Part shown: one piece after another, positions 1 to 8,372 of the stretch | Position numbering within the stretch: the first letter of the stretch is position 1 | Layout: every line of letters starts with the position of its first letter | Source: Alicyclobacillus_A sp963788285 | GTDB lineage: Bacteria; Bacillota; Bacilli; Alicyclobacillales; Alicyclobacillaceae | Assembly: GCA_963788285.1 (NCBI GenBank) | Contig: CAWBGB010000007.1 | Coordinates: 124,001-188,000 of the forward strand | Direction of reading: 5' to 3' | Length of the DNA: 64,000 nucleotides | Position numbers and translations under genes: made by a program | Notes under the pieces: model-generated | Told to the model about the DNA's origin: nothing | Database searches by the model: none | The model's input: only the letters and a program-made list of their open reading frames with translations

Positions 1-151
1 CCAACGGAAGGGAGCGAGTGATTTCGTACGCCATTAACATGGCAACTTCCTGGACGAGTTGACGAAACTCCTTCGTACCGGTTTCTTTGGAGCGGATGAA
101 CGTCAACTTGTGCTGAATCAGCGGATGATCTAAGACGTGGACTTGTCCCAC
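1..151 (-). CDS. upp: Uracil phosphoribosyltransferase, N-terminal part (cut by window edge)
   Basis: Only the first 50 codons lie in the window; the gene runs off the left edge. The translation begins with GQVHVLDHPLIQHKLTFIR and continues with an ETGTKEFR stretch and MAYEITRSLPL, the characteristic start of bacterial Upp, which makes UMP from uracil and PRPP in pyrimidine salvage. The start is GTG at 149-151, with an AAAAAGGAGTG ribosome binding site on the minus strand. In B. subtilis upp lies next to glyA; here an envelope cluster and an oxidoreductase locus separate them. An extended -10 (TGGTATAAT, 316-324 complement) lies about 165 bp upstream. Confidence 0.9.
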   Translation of the reverse strand, partial: MGQVHVLDHPLIQHKLTFIRSKETGTKEFRQLVQEVAMLMAYEITRSLPL

Positions 152-315
152 AATGAATGGACACTCCTTTTTCCAACGGTTGTCCGAGCGAAAAGCCAAA
201 CGCCGCATGTTGTGGAGAATTTCACGTGCAAGCGTGGTGGTGTGACTTTCGAGTTGGACATTCCTTTTTCATCACTATCCGTCATATACTATCCAATAGG
301 TTGTCTACGGTTGCA

Positions 316-324
316 ATTATACCA
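316..324 (-). promoter_or_regulatory. Extended -10 promoter element, probably for upp
   Basis: On the minus strand the sequence reads TGGTATAAT, an extended -10 box (TGn plus perfect TATAAT). No good -35 is seen. It faces upp, giving a leader of about 160 nt. Confidence 0.5.
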
Positions 325-357
325 GAAGGCTGTCGCACAAATCAGTGAGGCCGGTTA

Positions 358-366
358 TGGTATAAT
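358..366 (+). promoter_or_regulatory. Extended -10 promoter element for the glycosyltransferase cluster
   Basis: TGGTATAAT (TGn plus perfect -10) lies about 55 bp upstream of the glycosyltransferase start. It is divergent from, and identical in core to, the upp element 35 bp away. No convincing -35 is present. Confidence 0.5.
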
Positions 367-419
367 GTGGTCACCTTTTTGCTGACTTTCGCCAAAGCTC
401 CTGAGAGGAGGTGCTCATT

Positions 420-1586
420 GTGTCCTCTTTAAAGAAACTGCTCGTCCTGTCGGCCTCGTACGGCGAAGGCCACCAACAGGCGGCGGTTGCGATTCGCGAC
501 GCGCTGACAAACATGAGCCCTCATACGGAAGTGAAGATCGTCGACTATATGCGTAGTGTGCACCCGATGCTCGACTCTGTGATGAAGTACTGTTACTTGA
601 ATAGCGTCCGGTTTGCACCTGCACTGTACGGTTGGTTTTATAAAGGTACCAGTCAGATCCCACCATCCTCCATTATCCAGCGTCAGTTAAATTCGCTGGG
701 TATCGACGAAATGGAGGAAACACTTCGTGAATTCAAGCCTGACGTGGTATTGGCCACATTCCCAACGCCCGCGGGCGTGGTGTCGCACCTGAAGCAGCAG
801 GGCAAAGTCGACGTGCCTCTGGCCACGGTCATTACGGACCACGCGATTCACAGCCAGTGGATTCACCCATTTACGGACGCATACTTTGTGGGATCGGAAT
901 ACGTCCGAAAGGGCTTGGTCGCACGGGGCATTCCGAGTGACATCATTCATGTGACCGGCATTCCTGTTCGCCCCGCGTTTTTGCAGTCGTTTGACCGCGA
1001 CGCTCTGTGCAAGAAGTACGGCCTGCGCCCGGATATCCCGACGGTCTTGGTCATGGGCGGCGGATACGGCGTGATGGGCGACGTCGACCAGATCTGTGAA
1101 GAGTTGTTCCAGTACCCGTACCCAGTGCAAGTGATTGTGGTGGCGGGCAAAAACAAGCGCATGAAAATGCAGCTGGACGAAGCCGTGAAAGCGGCTACGC
1201 GGCCTGTCTGGGTGTACGGTTTTGTGTCAGAAGTGTACGAGCTGATGGCCGTGTCCGACTTGATGTTGACGAAGGCCGGCGGTCTCACCATCTCGGAGGC
1301 ACTGGCCGTTCAGTTGCCGATGCTGTTGTATCGGCCCATTCCGGGACAAGAAGTCCAAAACGCGAAGTTCTTGGTCCGCGCCGGAGTGGCCGTTCTTGCC
1401 CGCAACCGCAAGCAGGTCAGCGAGCATCTGTACGACCTGTTGGTGAAAAACCCAGGAAAGCGAGCGTTGATGAAAGAGAAAGCGCTAAAGGTCCGAAAAG
1501 TGAATTCGGCTGAAGATATTGCGGAAATTTTGATGGACCTCGCAAATCGCAACAAATCTCGGGCACACTACCACTACCAGCATTAA
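420..1586 (+). CDS. MGDG synthase/UgtP-family glycosyltransferase (GT28-like)
   Basis: 388 aa. The N-terminus has the GEGH motif (about residues 15-18) typical of the MGDG-synthase N-terminal domain. The C-terminal half has a TKAGGLTISEAL nucleotide-sugar site and an IPGQEVQNAKFL segment typical of the UgtP/MurG fold. The family transfers a sugar from UDP-sugar to diacylglycerol or a related lipid at the inner membrane face. GTG at 420 is chosen because GAGAGGAG (403-410) is correctly spaced from it; the in-frame GTG at 411 abuts that site. The next gene is an MFS carrier, as in the S. aureus ypfP-ltaA pair, where LtaA flips the glycolipid made by YpfP. The relative YkoN is also possible. Acceptor and sugar cannot be read from sequence. 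Confidence 0.85.
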   Translation: MSSLKKLLVLSASYGEGHQQAAVAIRDALTNMSPHTEVKIVDYMRSVHPMLDSVMKYCYLNSVRFAPALYGWFYKGTSQIPPSSIIQRQLNSLGIDEMEETLREFKPDVVLATFPTPAGVVSHLKQQGKVDVPLATVITDHAIHSQWIHPFTDAYFVGSEYVRKGLVARGIPSDIIHVTGIPVRPAFLQSFDRDALCKKYGLRPDIPTVLVMGGGYGVMGDVDQICEELFQYPYPVQVIVVAGKNKRMKMQLDEAVKAATRPVWVYGFVSEVYELMAVSDLMLTKAGGLTISEALAVQLPMLLYRPIPGQEVQNAKFLVRAGVAVLARNRKQVSEHLYDLLVKNPGKRALMKEKALKVRKVNSAEDIAEILMDLANRNKSRAHYHYQH

Positions 1587-1664
1587 TCCGCGTCAGCGAA
1601 CGCCGGTCATTCCCAGGGTCACTGGTTTTATCTGGGATGACTAGCGACAGCAAGGAGTGGTTTA

Positions 1665-2981
1665 ATGAACATTCGTACGTGGGTGTCGTCCCGACTCTCC
1701 AAGTGGCTGGAACCGGAGTTGTTTCAGCCATTTGTATTTGGTGTGCTGATTTCTCTGACGCTGTCGGAATTTGTTCGCGGTGCTCTGACGCTCTCCATGA
1801 TTCCTACATATGGTAAGAGCGTCCTGGGCTTCGCAGTGGAATGGACTTCACTTGCACTGTCCATCCACTACCTAGCGGACAACCTGTTAAGATCGCCCGC
1901 CGGTTGGGTTGCGGACAAGTTTGGCCAGCGCACCCTCCTATTGATTGGCTTTGCCATCTCCGTGATATCCATATTCTGGATGATGCACACCACCACCATC
2001 TGGAGCTTGATTGGCAGTCTAGCGCTGTACGGATTTGGCGTTACCCCCATGTGGCCCTCGGCCATCTCTGGCATTGGTCTTGCGACGCCGGAGAAAAGCC
2101 GTGCTCAGTTCATGGGGTACATGTACATTTTCTGGCTCGCCGGATCAGGGCTCGGCCCCGTGTTGATCAACCTGATCATTGGCCGAACCTACACGCTGGC
2201 ATTCTGGCTACTGATAGGGGTGGACGTTGCCGCATTCGTACTGGTATGGATACTGGTCCGCAGAGAAACCATCCGTTTCCGCGGCGCTGTTGCGGAAAAA
2301 ACGCACCATGCATACATCAGCAGAGCACAGTACTGGAAATCGCTGTCGAGAAATGTCAAGGAAGTGGCGTTTCTGTTTCCCGGCATGTTTGTGCAAACGT
2401 TCGCCGTCGCCTCACTGCTGCCGATTCTATCGCTGTACGCCAAGCTGATTCTGCATCTCAGCGGGGCCATGTACAGTTTCATGCTGGTCTTTGGCGGAGC
2501 GTTTGCCGTCTTGCTGCTGATTCCGGCCGGCAAGTTGGTGGATCGCTTCGGGCCGCGTAAATTTCTCGTCCCTGCGTTCCTTTTTGCGGGGCTCTCACTC
2601 GGTATCTGCCCATTTTTTCACACAGTGACCGCGACGTTTGTCGCCGTTGCGGTCCTCGGTTCCTGCTATGGGTTCATCCTGCCAGCCTGGAACTCGGTGC
2701 TCGACAAATCCATAGATTCAGACAAGAAAGGCACCCTCTGGGGCGTCTTCATGACGGTAGAAGGCCTTGGTTCGGCCGTCGGGCCATATCTCGGTGGCCT
2801 CGTCTGGGACACCATCAGTCCCCGTGCGCCTTTTGTGGTCAGCGCCGCCGTCATCTTCGTGATGGGGCTGTTGTACATGGTACTGCCAATTGAACGGCCG
2901 CGAAACGCCAAGTGGGCTCAGTATGAAGGTGCGCAAACTCGAGAACCCGTTGTGTCTTTGCGGCAAAAACAACGGTCGTAG
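1665..2981 (+). CDS. Major facilitator superfamily transporter, possible glycolipid flippase
   Basis: 438 aa, strongly hydrophobic, consistent with 12 membrane segments. An MFS motif A-like loop, GWVADKFGQRTLL, lies between TM2 and TM3, and a second-half counterpart, GKLVDRFGPRKFL, shows the internal duplication of the family. The start is ATG 1665 after AAGGAG at 1652-1657. It follows the UgtP-like gene by 78 bp on the same strand. By analogy with the ypfP-ltaA operon it may flip the glycolipid made upstream, but drug or sugar export is equally possible from sequence. A hairpin (1607-1616 with 1632-1640) lies between the two genes without a T-run, so co-transcription is likely. Confidence 0.8.
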   Translation: MNIRTWVSSRLSKWLEPELFQPFVFGVLISLTLSEFVRGALTLSMIPTYGKSVLGFAVEWTSLALSIHYLADNLLRSPAGWVADKFGQRTLLLIGFAISVISIFWMMHTTTIWSLIGSLALYGFGVTPMWPSAISGIGLATPEKSRAQFMGYMYIFWLAGSGLGPVLINLIIGRTYTLAFWLLIGVDVAAFVLVWILVRRETIRFRGAVAEKTHHAYISRAQYWKSLSRNVKEVAFLFPGMFVQTFAVASLLPILSLYAKLILHLSGAMYSFMLVFGGAFAVLLLIPAGKLVDRFGPRKFLVPAFLFAGLSLGICPFFHTVTATFVAVAVLGSCYGFILPAWNSVLDKSIDSDKKGTLWGVFMTVEGLGSAVGPYLGGLVWDTISPRAPFVVSAAVIFVMGLLYMVLPIERPRNAKWAQYEGAQTREPVVSLRQKQRS

Positions 2982-3126
2982 GAAGACAGGCCCTTCTGCA
3001 ACTCCCCGATTGTCAGGTCACTCAAAAATTGTCTCAAACACCTCCTTTGTCTGCTCCCGTGGTATCATCTAGGCAGAGCCATTTCATCAGGTGGACAACG
3101 GGTTGTTTAGGGAGGACGAAGCGGCT

Positions 3127-4434
3127 TTGCTGATACTGGTTATCCTTGGACTCCTCATCGTTGTGTACATACTCTATGCGCCGCTCGCCGAGCTTCTGTT
3201 TAAGCTGCTGCACATCGGTACTCTGTACAAAGGCCCCTCAACACTGCGCAAAATTGCATTGACGTTCGATGACGGGCCCGATCCGCGCTATACCCCACAA
3301 GTTCTGCGAATCCTGCGGGAACACGGTGCAAAGGCGACGTTTTTCCTGGTTGGAAGGCGAGCCGAACAGCACCCGGACCTTGTCCAAGCGATTCTAGCGG
3401 ACGGCCACGAACTGGCGTCTCACGGCGATGCGCACCGCCACGCCTGGTTGCTCGACCCCATTTCGACGTGGTTGGACATCGCACAGGGAAAGCGGCGACT
3501 AGAACAAATTGCCCATCGAAACATTGTGTACTACCGGCCACCTTGGGGGGCGTTTAACTGGGTCACGCGGATGGCTTGCAACGTCCTCAACATGAAACCG
3601 ACGCTCTGGTCCTTGCGTGCAATTGACTGGTTGCCCGGTGAGTATGCGGACGAAGTGGTTCAACGCGTGGTCGGAGGGGCACACACGGGCGCGATTGTTC
3701 TCTGCCATGACGCAGGAGGTGCGGACGAGGCGCCACTCAACACGATTGCTGCACTGCCGGTGATTTTGGAGCAGTTAAGACAGCGAGGTTATTCTTTCAC
3801 CACCGTTGGAGAGATGGAACGCACCCTCCACGAGCGGTCCGAGACGATGAAGTCGCTCTTCGGCCGCTACCCGCTCTTGCGTCGCTGGTTGATTGCGCTG
3901 TGGCGCATTGTGGAGTTCGCATTCACAAAGCTGTATCACATCGAAAGCGTCAATCGGATATTCCGGATGGCACCGACCACGTGGCGCTTCGGTACTCGTA
4001 CGAACGACGAAGGCGAAGTGGTCGTGACGAATGGAGCCAAGGCGCTTGACCTGCACTTCCAGAACGATACACTGATCTCAATTTCGAGTGCGGACGACCA
4101 TCGAGCGCTGATTCGTGGCCTGCGCATGGCGAAGGAAGGCTTTCAAGACATCGCCAAGTTGCTCCAGTACGATCCGAAGTACAAGGATGTCCAGGTTGCA
4201 ATCGCCATAACACTCGTGAATCGCGGTATCGAAATGCTGGGTTTCCACGTGGAGGATCTGCCTGAAACAAGTGAGAAGAAGTGGCTGCAGCGATATTTGC
4301 GCTTTCTGATGGGGATGTATCACCCGGAGGGCTTCTCGCGGTTGAAGCAGGGACGTCAAGCGCTGGGGATTAAGCTCGTGTGGATGACGCGCGATGAGAT
4401 TGTGAAGTTGTATGGGTCTGAACGGAAAAGATAA
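3127..4434 (+). CDS. NodB-type polysaccharide deacetylase fused to a YkoP-like C-terminal domain
   Basis: 435 aa from TTG 3127, chosen for the upstream AGGGAGG (3108-3114), though spacing is long; an in-frame GTG at 3091 lacks a ribosome binding site. One N-terminal membrane helix is followed by a CE4 domain with TFDDGPDP (metal-binding Asp pair), SHGDAHRH, RPPWGAF, a WLPGE segment after AID, and IVLCHD, so the catalytic set looks complete. From about residue 265 the RRWLIALWRIVEFAFTKLY and NRIFRM segments resemble B. subtilis YkoP, a separate protein there. A membrane-anchored enzyme removing acetyl groups from an envelope polymer is inferred. Third gene of the envelope cluster; a terminator follows. 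Confidence 0.85.
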   Translation: MLILVILGLLIVVYILYAPLAELLFKLLHIGTLYKGPSTLRKIALTFDDGPDPRYTPQVLRILREHGAKATFFLVGRRAEQHPDLVQAILADGHELASHGDAHRHAWLLDPISTWLDIAQGKRRLEQIAHRNIVYYRPPWGAFNWVTRMACNVLNMKPTLWSLRAIDWLPGEYADEVVQRVVGGAHTGAIVLCHDAGGADEAPLNTIAALPVILEQLRQRGYSFTTVGEMERTLHERSETMKSLFGRYPLLRRWLIALWRIVEFAFTKLYHIESVNRIFRMAPTTWRFGTRTNDEGEVVVTNGAKALDLHFQNDTLISISSADDHRALIRGLRMAKEGFQDIAKLLQYDPKYKDVQVAIAITLVNRGIEMLGFHVEDLPETSEKKWLQRYLRFLMGMYHPEGFSRLKQGRQALGIKLVWMTRDEIVKLYGSERKR

Positions 4435-4437
4435 CTC

Positions 4438-4470
4438 GGGGCGGCGATGCAGCCGCCCTGCGTATTTTGG
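4438..4470 (+). terminator. Rho-independent terminator after the deacetylase
   Basis: GGGCGGC (4439-4445), a 6-nt loop and GCCGCCC (4452-4458) form a perfect 7-bp stem, followed by a T-rich stretch. It lies between convergent genes. Confidence 0.75.
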
Positions 4471-4475
4471 CTAAG

Positions 4476-5438
4476 TCACTTCAGCAGTGGCAGAATCTCC
4501 TCGCCAACCTCCTCCAGCACCTCGTTTACGGGTCGCCGGCCATACTTGAAATTCAGGATCACATGGTTCACTCCTACCCGCTGTAACCCCTCCAGGTATG
4601 CCAACATCGCCTTACGACCGCCGCGGAATCCCAGATGAATCGGCTCCGGCGGCACATCGGGATCTTCCGTGAGATCAATATAAAACGACTGAACCATCGG
4701 CTTGAACTGGCCAGGGACTGCGTTTGCCAACGCATCCTTCCATCGCTCGGCAATCTGCGCCTGGACAGACAGCCCTCGCGGATACGTGATCCACCCGTCT
4801 GCCTCTCGGGCAATCCAATCTAAGCTCTGCTGGCTGTGTCCGGTCACCAAAATCGGAATCCGTCCGGTCGGCTTCGGTACCAAATCGGCACCCTGCATGT
4901 GACCGTAGTACTGAGAGACGAGGACCGGGAACTGCTCAGACCAGGCTTCGCGTAACAACCGAAGGTTGTCGCGAAAGCGGTCGCCCCGCTCGTCAAAGGG
5001 GACGCCAAAAGCCGGAAACTCAACAAGACGGTCGCCGGATCCCACGCCCAGAACCAAGCGCCCGCCTGAGAGCTGATCCACCGAGGCTGCCGCCTTCGCG
5101 GTGTGCAAGGGATGCCGCAGTGTCAGCACGATGGATCCGGTGGCTAGGGCAATCTCCTTTGTATGAGCCGCCATCCAGCCGAGGTACACCCATGGATCAA
5201 ACACCTGTCCGACGTCCCCGAAATTCGGATCTCGCAGCGGCACGTCCCGCACCCACAGGGCCGCAAACCCGAGTTCCTCCGCACGGCAGGCAAGCCGTTC
5301 CTGGTGTTGCATGGTCGGCTCGTCTCCAACAAAGGATTCGATGGGAAAGAAGAGACCAAGCGTGAGCTTCCCCGGGGTGAACATGCGGCGATAGCCCCGG
5401 CCTTCCGTCACCTGCGCAGAAAGCGGTGGATGAAACAT
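4476..5438 (-). CDS. LLM-class (luciferase-like) flavin-dependent oxidoreductase
   Basis: 320 aa, the usual length of the bacterial luciferase-like TIM-barrel family. Typical blocks are GFAALWVRDVP near residue 60, ATGSIVLTLRHPLHTAKAAAS, and DQLSGGRLVLGVGSG, the conserved flavin/substrate region. ATG 5438 is preceded by AGGAGGAG with good spacing. The family uses FMN or F420; the substrate cannot be predicted. An ArsR-type repressor gene lies immediately upstream in the same orientation, and the 106-bp gap contains an ATATCGATAT palindrome also found in the regulator's own operator. This points to repression by that regulator, perhaps responding to a reactive electrophile or metal. Confidence 0.85.
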   Translation of the reverse strand: MFHPPLSAQVTEGRGYRRMFTPGKLTLGLFFPIESFVGDEPTMQHQERLACRAEELGFAALWVRDVPLRDPNFGDVGQVFDPWVYLGWMAAHTKEIALATGSIVLTLRHPLHTAKAAASVDQLSGGRLVLGVGSGDRLVEFPAFGVPFDERGDRFRDNLRLLREAWSEQFPVLVSQYYGHMQGADLVPKPTGRIPILVTGHSQQSLDWIAREADGWITYPRGLSVQAQIAERWKDALANAVPGQFKPMVQSFYIDLTEDPDVPPEPIHLGFRGGRKAMLAYLEGLQRVGVNHVILNFKYGRRPVNEVLEEVGEEILPLLK

Positions 5439-5461
5439 AAGCCACTCCTCCTGTTGCTTGG

Positions 5462-5493
5462 CGATATATTTGTATTTCGTGATATATCGATAT
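5462..5493. promoter_or_regulatory. Candidate ArsR-type operator upstream of the oxidoreductase gene
   Basis: CGATATAT (5462-5469) and ATATATCG (5482-5489) form an inverted repeat. The 10-bp palindrome ATATCGATAT (5484-5493) overlaps its right arm. The same core occurs in the palindrome upstream of the regulator gene. Confidence 0.55.
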
Positions 5494-5544
5494 CTAAGCT
5501 TGTAGAGACCCTACCTTGTCGCACGCGCCAAGGTATCGAGTCCG

Positions 5545-5871
5545 CTATGACCTTGCCTGTTCTCCCTGGCCGATGAGCCGCTCGAGCTCGTCCAGAAACT
5601 GTCGAATGCCCGCTTCATCCCGACGATAATAGGTCCACTGGCCAATCCGCTTGGATTGCACCAGTCCCGCCCGCTGAAGTTCTGTCAAATACTGAGATAC
5701 GGTGGACTGGGAGAGATTCACTCGCCTTTGGATCACACTGACACAGACGCCGTCGACGTCCAGATTGCCAACCTCCTGATCTGAAAAGTAGCGTTGAGGC
5801 TCCCTCAGCCAGTTCAGGATCTGCAGGCGTATTGGATTTGCCAAAGCTTTTAAGATCAACATCACGTCCAT
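5545..5871 (-). CDS. ArsR-family winged-helix transcriptional regulator
   Basis: 108 aa with the ArsR layout: MLILKALANPIRLQILNWL, then the recognition helix LSQSTVSQYLTELQRAGLV and a wing (SKRIGQWTYYRRD). The single Cys (in DGVCVSVIQ) and lack of a CxCxxC-type alpha-3 or alpha-5 metal site argue against a classical arsenic or zinc sensor. Redox, flavin or organic ligand sensing is possible. The start ATG lies 12 bp from a perfect 20-bp palindrome, the expected place for an autorepression operator. It precedes the LLM oxidoreductase gene on the same strand and probably controls it. Confidence 0.85.
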   Translation of the reverse strand: MDVMLILKALANPIRLQILNWLREPQRYFSDQEVGNLDVDGVCVSVIQRRVNLSQSTVSQYLTELQRAGLVQSKRIGQWTYYRRDEAGIRQFLDELERLIGQGEQARS

Positions 5872-5882
5872 GACACCAATAT

Positions 5883-5902
5883 ATCGATAATTATCGATAT
5901 GT
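5883..5902. promoter_or_regulatory. Perfect 20-bp palindromic operator for the ArsR-type regulator
   Basis: ATATCGATAATTATCGATAT is a perfect palindrome located 12 bp upstream of the regulator's start codon. It contains two copies of the ATATCGAT element shared with the oxidoreductase promoter region. Confidence 0.7.
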
Positions 5903-5916
5903 GCAAGTGTAAGGTA

Positions 5917-5950
5917 AAACCCCCTGACGGCACACAGCCATCAGGGGGTC
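5917..5950 (-). terminator. glyA: Rho-independent terminator of the glyA operon
   Basis: CCCCCTGA (5922-5929) pairs with TCAGGGGG (5943-5950), with an inner GGC/GCC extension. On the minus strand it is followed by TTTTACC. It lies 16 bp after the glyA stop. Confidence 0.85.
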
Positions 5951-5966
5951 TGATACACTGGTTTCC

Positions 5967-7220
5967 TTATTCCGCGTATGAAACGCCTTGGTACATCGGG
6001 AATCGCTCGGTCAAGCTGCGAACCAGGCGCCGGGCGTGTGCCTTGCGATCCTCGGTAAAGTCAGACGACAGTGCCACATGGAAAATCTCTGCAATCTCAT
6101 CCATCGCGGCTTCGTCCAGGCCGCGCGTCGTGACGGCGGGCGTGCCGACACGGATGCCGCTGGTGACCATGGGGCTGGCTGGATCGAACGGAATCGTGTT
6201 CTTGTTGACCGTGATGCCGATCTCGTCGAGGCGGTGCTCCGCTTCCTTGCCCGTGAGATTCATGTTCCGAACGTCAATCAATACCAGATGGTTGTCCGTT
6301 CCGCCGGAAACCAATTGGAACCCGCGTTCCAGCAGCCCGTTAGCGAGTGCCTTCGCGTTGGCTACAATTTTTTCGGCGTACGTCCTGAACTCCGGTTTCA
6401 GCGCTTCCCCGAGCGCTACGGCCTTTGCCGCAATGACGTGCATGAGCGGCCCACCCTGTACCCCCGGAAACACGGCTTTGTCGATGGCTTTCGCGTGTTC
6501 ACTGGTAGTAAGGATGAGTCCGCCGCGCGGCCCACGCAAGGTTTTGTGCGTAGTGGTGGTCACGTACTGTGCATGCGGAACCGGGGACGGATGAACCCCA
6601 GCAGCAACCAATCCGGCGATGTGAGCCATATCCACCATCAGTACGGCGCCGACTTCGTCAGCAATTTCGCGCATCTTCGCGAAATCGATGATCCGTGGGT
6701 ATGCGCTGGCGCCGGCCACAATCATTTTCACCCGATGTTCCTTGGCCGCCGTGCGCACTTCGTCGTAGTTAATGGTATGCGTTTCCGGGTCCACGCCGTA
6801 CGCCACAAACTTGTACAGCTGCCCCGAGAAGTTCACCGGGCTTCCGTGTGTCAAATGGCCGCCGTGGGACAAGTTCATACCGAGCACCGTGTCACCGGGT
6901 TGCAATGCAGAAAAGTAGACGGACATATTGGCCTGAGCCCCAGAGTGTGGCTGAACATTCACGTGCTCTGCGCCAAACAGTTGCTTCGCCCGGTCGCGCG
7001 CGATGTTTTCCACCACGTCGACGTACTCGCAGCCACCGTAATAACGACGCCCTGGGTAGCCTTCAGCATACTTGTTGGTGAGGACACTCCCCATAGCGTC
7101 CATCACCGCTTCACTGACGAAGTTTTCTGAAGCAATCAGCTCAATCTTGTCGCGCTGCCGCTGCAACTCCTGTTGCATCGCTGCAGCGACTTCTGGGTCC
7201 CACGACTGCAAACGAGACAT
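5967..7220 (-). CDS. glyA: Serine hydroxymethyltransferase
   Basis: 417 aa, full family length. It interconverts serine and glycine with tetrahydrofolate in the cytosol, the main source of one-carbon units. The PLP lysine lies in TTTTHKTLRGPRGG; ASENFVS near the N-terminus and YPGRRYYGG are SHMT hallmarks. ATG 7220 has a GGGGAGGA ribosome binding site. It is last in the ywlE-rpiB-ywlG-glyA run and is closed by the terminator at 5917-5950. In B. subtilis upp precedes glyA's group; here they are separated. Confidence 0.97.
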   Translation of the reverse strand: MSRLQSWDPEVAAAMQQELQRQRDKIELIASENFVSEAVMDAMGSVLTNKYAEGYPGRRYYGGCEYVDVVENIARDRAKQLFGAEHVNVQPHSGAQANMSVYFSALQPGDTVLGMNLSHGGHLTHGSPVNFSGQLYKFVAYGVDPETHTINYDEVRTAAKEHRVKMIVAGASAYPRIIDFAKMREIADEVGAVLMVDMAHIAGLVAAGVHPSPVPHAQYVTTTTHKTLRGPRGGLILTTSEHAKAIDKAVFPGVQGGPLMHVIAAKAVALGEALKPEFRTYAEKIVANAKALANGLLERGFQLVSGGTDNHLVLIDVRNMNLTGKEAEHRLDEIGITVNKNTIPFDPASPMVTSGIRVGTPAVTTRGLDEAAMDEIAEIFHVALSSDFTEDRKAHARRLVRSLTERFPMYQGVSYAE

Positions 7221-7290
7221 GTTTTGAATCCTCCCCGAAAACCTATCGCACGTGCACCGTCACGAGAATGCACGCCCGCGGCCTATTGTA

Positions 7291-7929
7291 TCAGTGTTGC
7301 GACGACTTGCCCATCCGACGGCGCGCTTCCTCCACATCATATACCGCTCGCGCGCCCCCGACCAACGGAGGACGCGTCCTCGCCATGGTGACATGTGCTT
7401 CCCCGACCTGATTTCTCCGGCCGCGCACGGGTACCGCCACCCGCTTCAAATGCATGCCAATCAGCGTATCCCCGATGTCCAGTCCCGCGTCGGCTTGAAC
7501 GGACTCCACTAAGCAGGGCTGCCGCAACGTAAAAAACGCGTGGGCTGCCACGGCCCCGCCAGCACCCGGAACCGGTACTGCTGTCACGACCCTTAAGTTC
7601 AGTTTCTCGGCGACCTCGCTCTCGACGACGAGCGCTCGATTCAGGTGTTCACAGCACTGAAATGCGACAAAGCAGCCGACTTCCTCTGCAAACTCAAGCA
7701 CGGTCTGGACGATGGCTTCGCCCACTTCCAGAGACGTGCTGGTTCCGATTCGACGGCCGACCACTTCGCTGCTGGACGCACCGACAACCAGTAGCTGACC
7801 GCTGCCCAGTCCAGAGGCCTGACGCAAATCCATCAGACACTCTTTCAATTCATGCTGAACCTGCTGAAGATTCACGTCGACTTCGGCACCAACCACTTCC
7901 TGGCGGACGTCGTCGCACGCACTCATCAT
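7291..7929 (-). CDS. ywlG: YwlG family protein (UPF0340, TIGR01440)
   Basis: 212 aa, a little longer than the roughly 180-190 aa typical of the family. Recognisable blocks include GQLLVVGASSSEVVGRRIGT, VAFQCCEHLNRALVVE and ADAGLDIGDTLIGMHL. The function of the family is not established. It overlaps the rpiB stop by 4 bp (ATGA), so translation is probably coupled, and it is followed by glyA, as in B. subtilis. ATG 7929 has GAGGAGAA upstream; an immediately following ATG is an alternative start. Confidence 0.9.
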   Translation of the reverse strand: MMSACDDVRQEVVGAEVDVNLQQVQHELKECLMDLRQASGLGSGQLLVVGASSSEVVGRRIGTSTSLEVGEAIVQTVLEFAEEVGCFVAFQCCEHLNRALVVESEVAEKLNLRVVTAVPVPGAGGAVAAHAFFTLRQPCLVESVQADAGLDIGDTLIGMHLKRVAVPVRGRRNQVGEAHVTMARTRPPLVGGARAVYDVEEARRRMGKSSQH

Positions 7930-8372
7930 AGGTTCTCCTCTTCAATGTGGTGAACTTTGTCCAGGCGCCTGGCGTGTCGGCCGCCTTCGAATTCGGTGGT
8001 CAACCAAGCTTTCAAGACATCTGCCGCAACGCCTTCCCCGATGACGCGCTCACCCATGGTCAACACGTTCGCGTCATTGTGCATGCGGGACATGCGTGCC
8101 GAGAACACGTCGTGGGCGGTGATGGCGCGAACACCCTTCACTTTGTTGGCGGTGATAGCCATACCAAGCCCTGTACCGCAGACCAATACCCCTCTGTCAA
8201 ACGTCCCTTCAGCGACGCCCTTGGCTACTTTCACACCGTAGTCCGGGTAATCGACGGATGTCTCGTCGAACGTCCCCAGATCCTCGTACTCCAGCGCAAG
8301 CTCGTCCAGCGTCTTCTTCAACTGCTCTTTCAGACGAAATCCAGCGTGATCACTGGCGATAGCTACTTTCAT
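7926..8372 (-). CDS. rpiB: Ribose-5-phosphate isomerase B
   Basis: 148 aa, standard RpiB/LacB size. It interconverts ribose 5-phosphate and ribulose 5-phosphate. ASDHAGF at the N-terminus and GVLVCGTGLGMAITANK with the catalytic Cys are present, followed by RAITAHDVFSARMSRMHNDANVLTMG. It overlaps ywlE upstream and ywlG downstream by 4 bp each, a tightly coupled operon matching B. subtilis ywlE-ywlF-ywlG-glyA. Confidence 0.95.
   Translation of the reverse strand: MKVAIASDHAGFRLKEQLKKTLDELALEYEDLGTFDETSVDYPDYGVKVAKGVAEGTFDRGVLVCGTGLGMAITANKVKGVRAITAHDVFSARMSRMHNDANVLTMGERVIGEGVAADVLKAWLTTEFEGGRHARRLDKVHHIEEENL

Noticed and set aside
1607..1640. Terminator between the glycosyltransferase and MFS genes
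   Set aside because: The hairpin has a bulge and no T-run, so it probably does not stop transcription.
5988..7130. 380-codon open frame on the plus strand
   Set aside because: Entirely antisense to glyA; no domain and no ribosome binding site.
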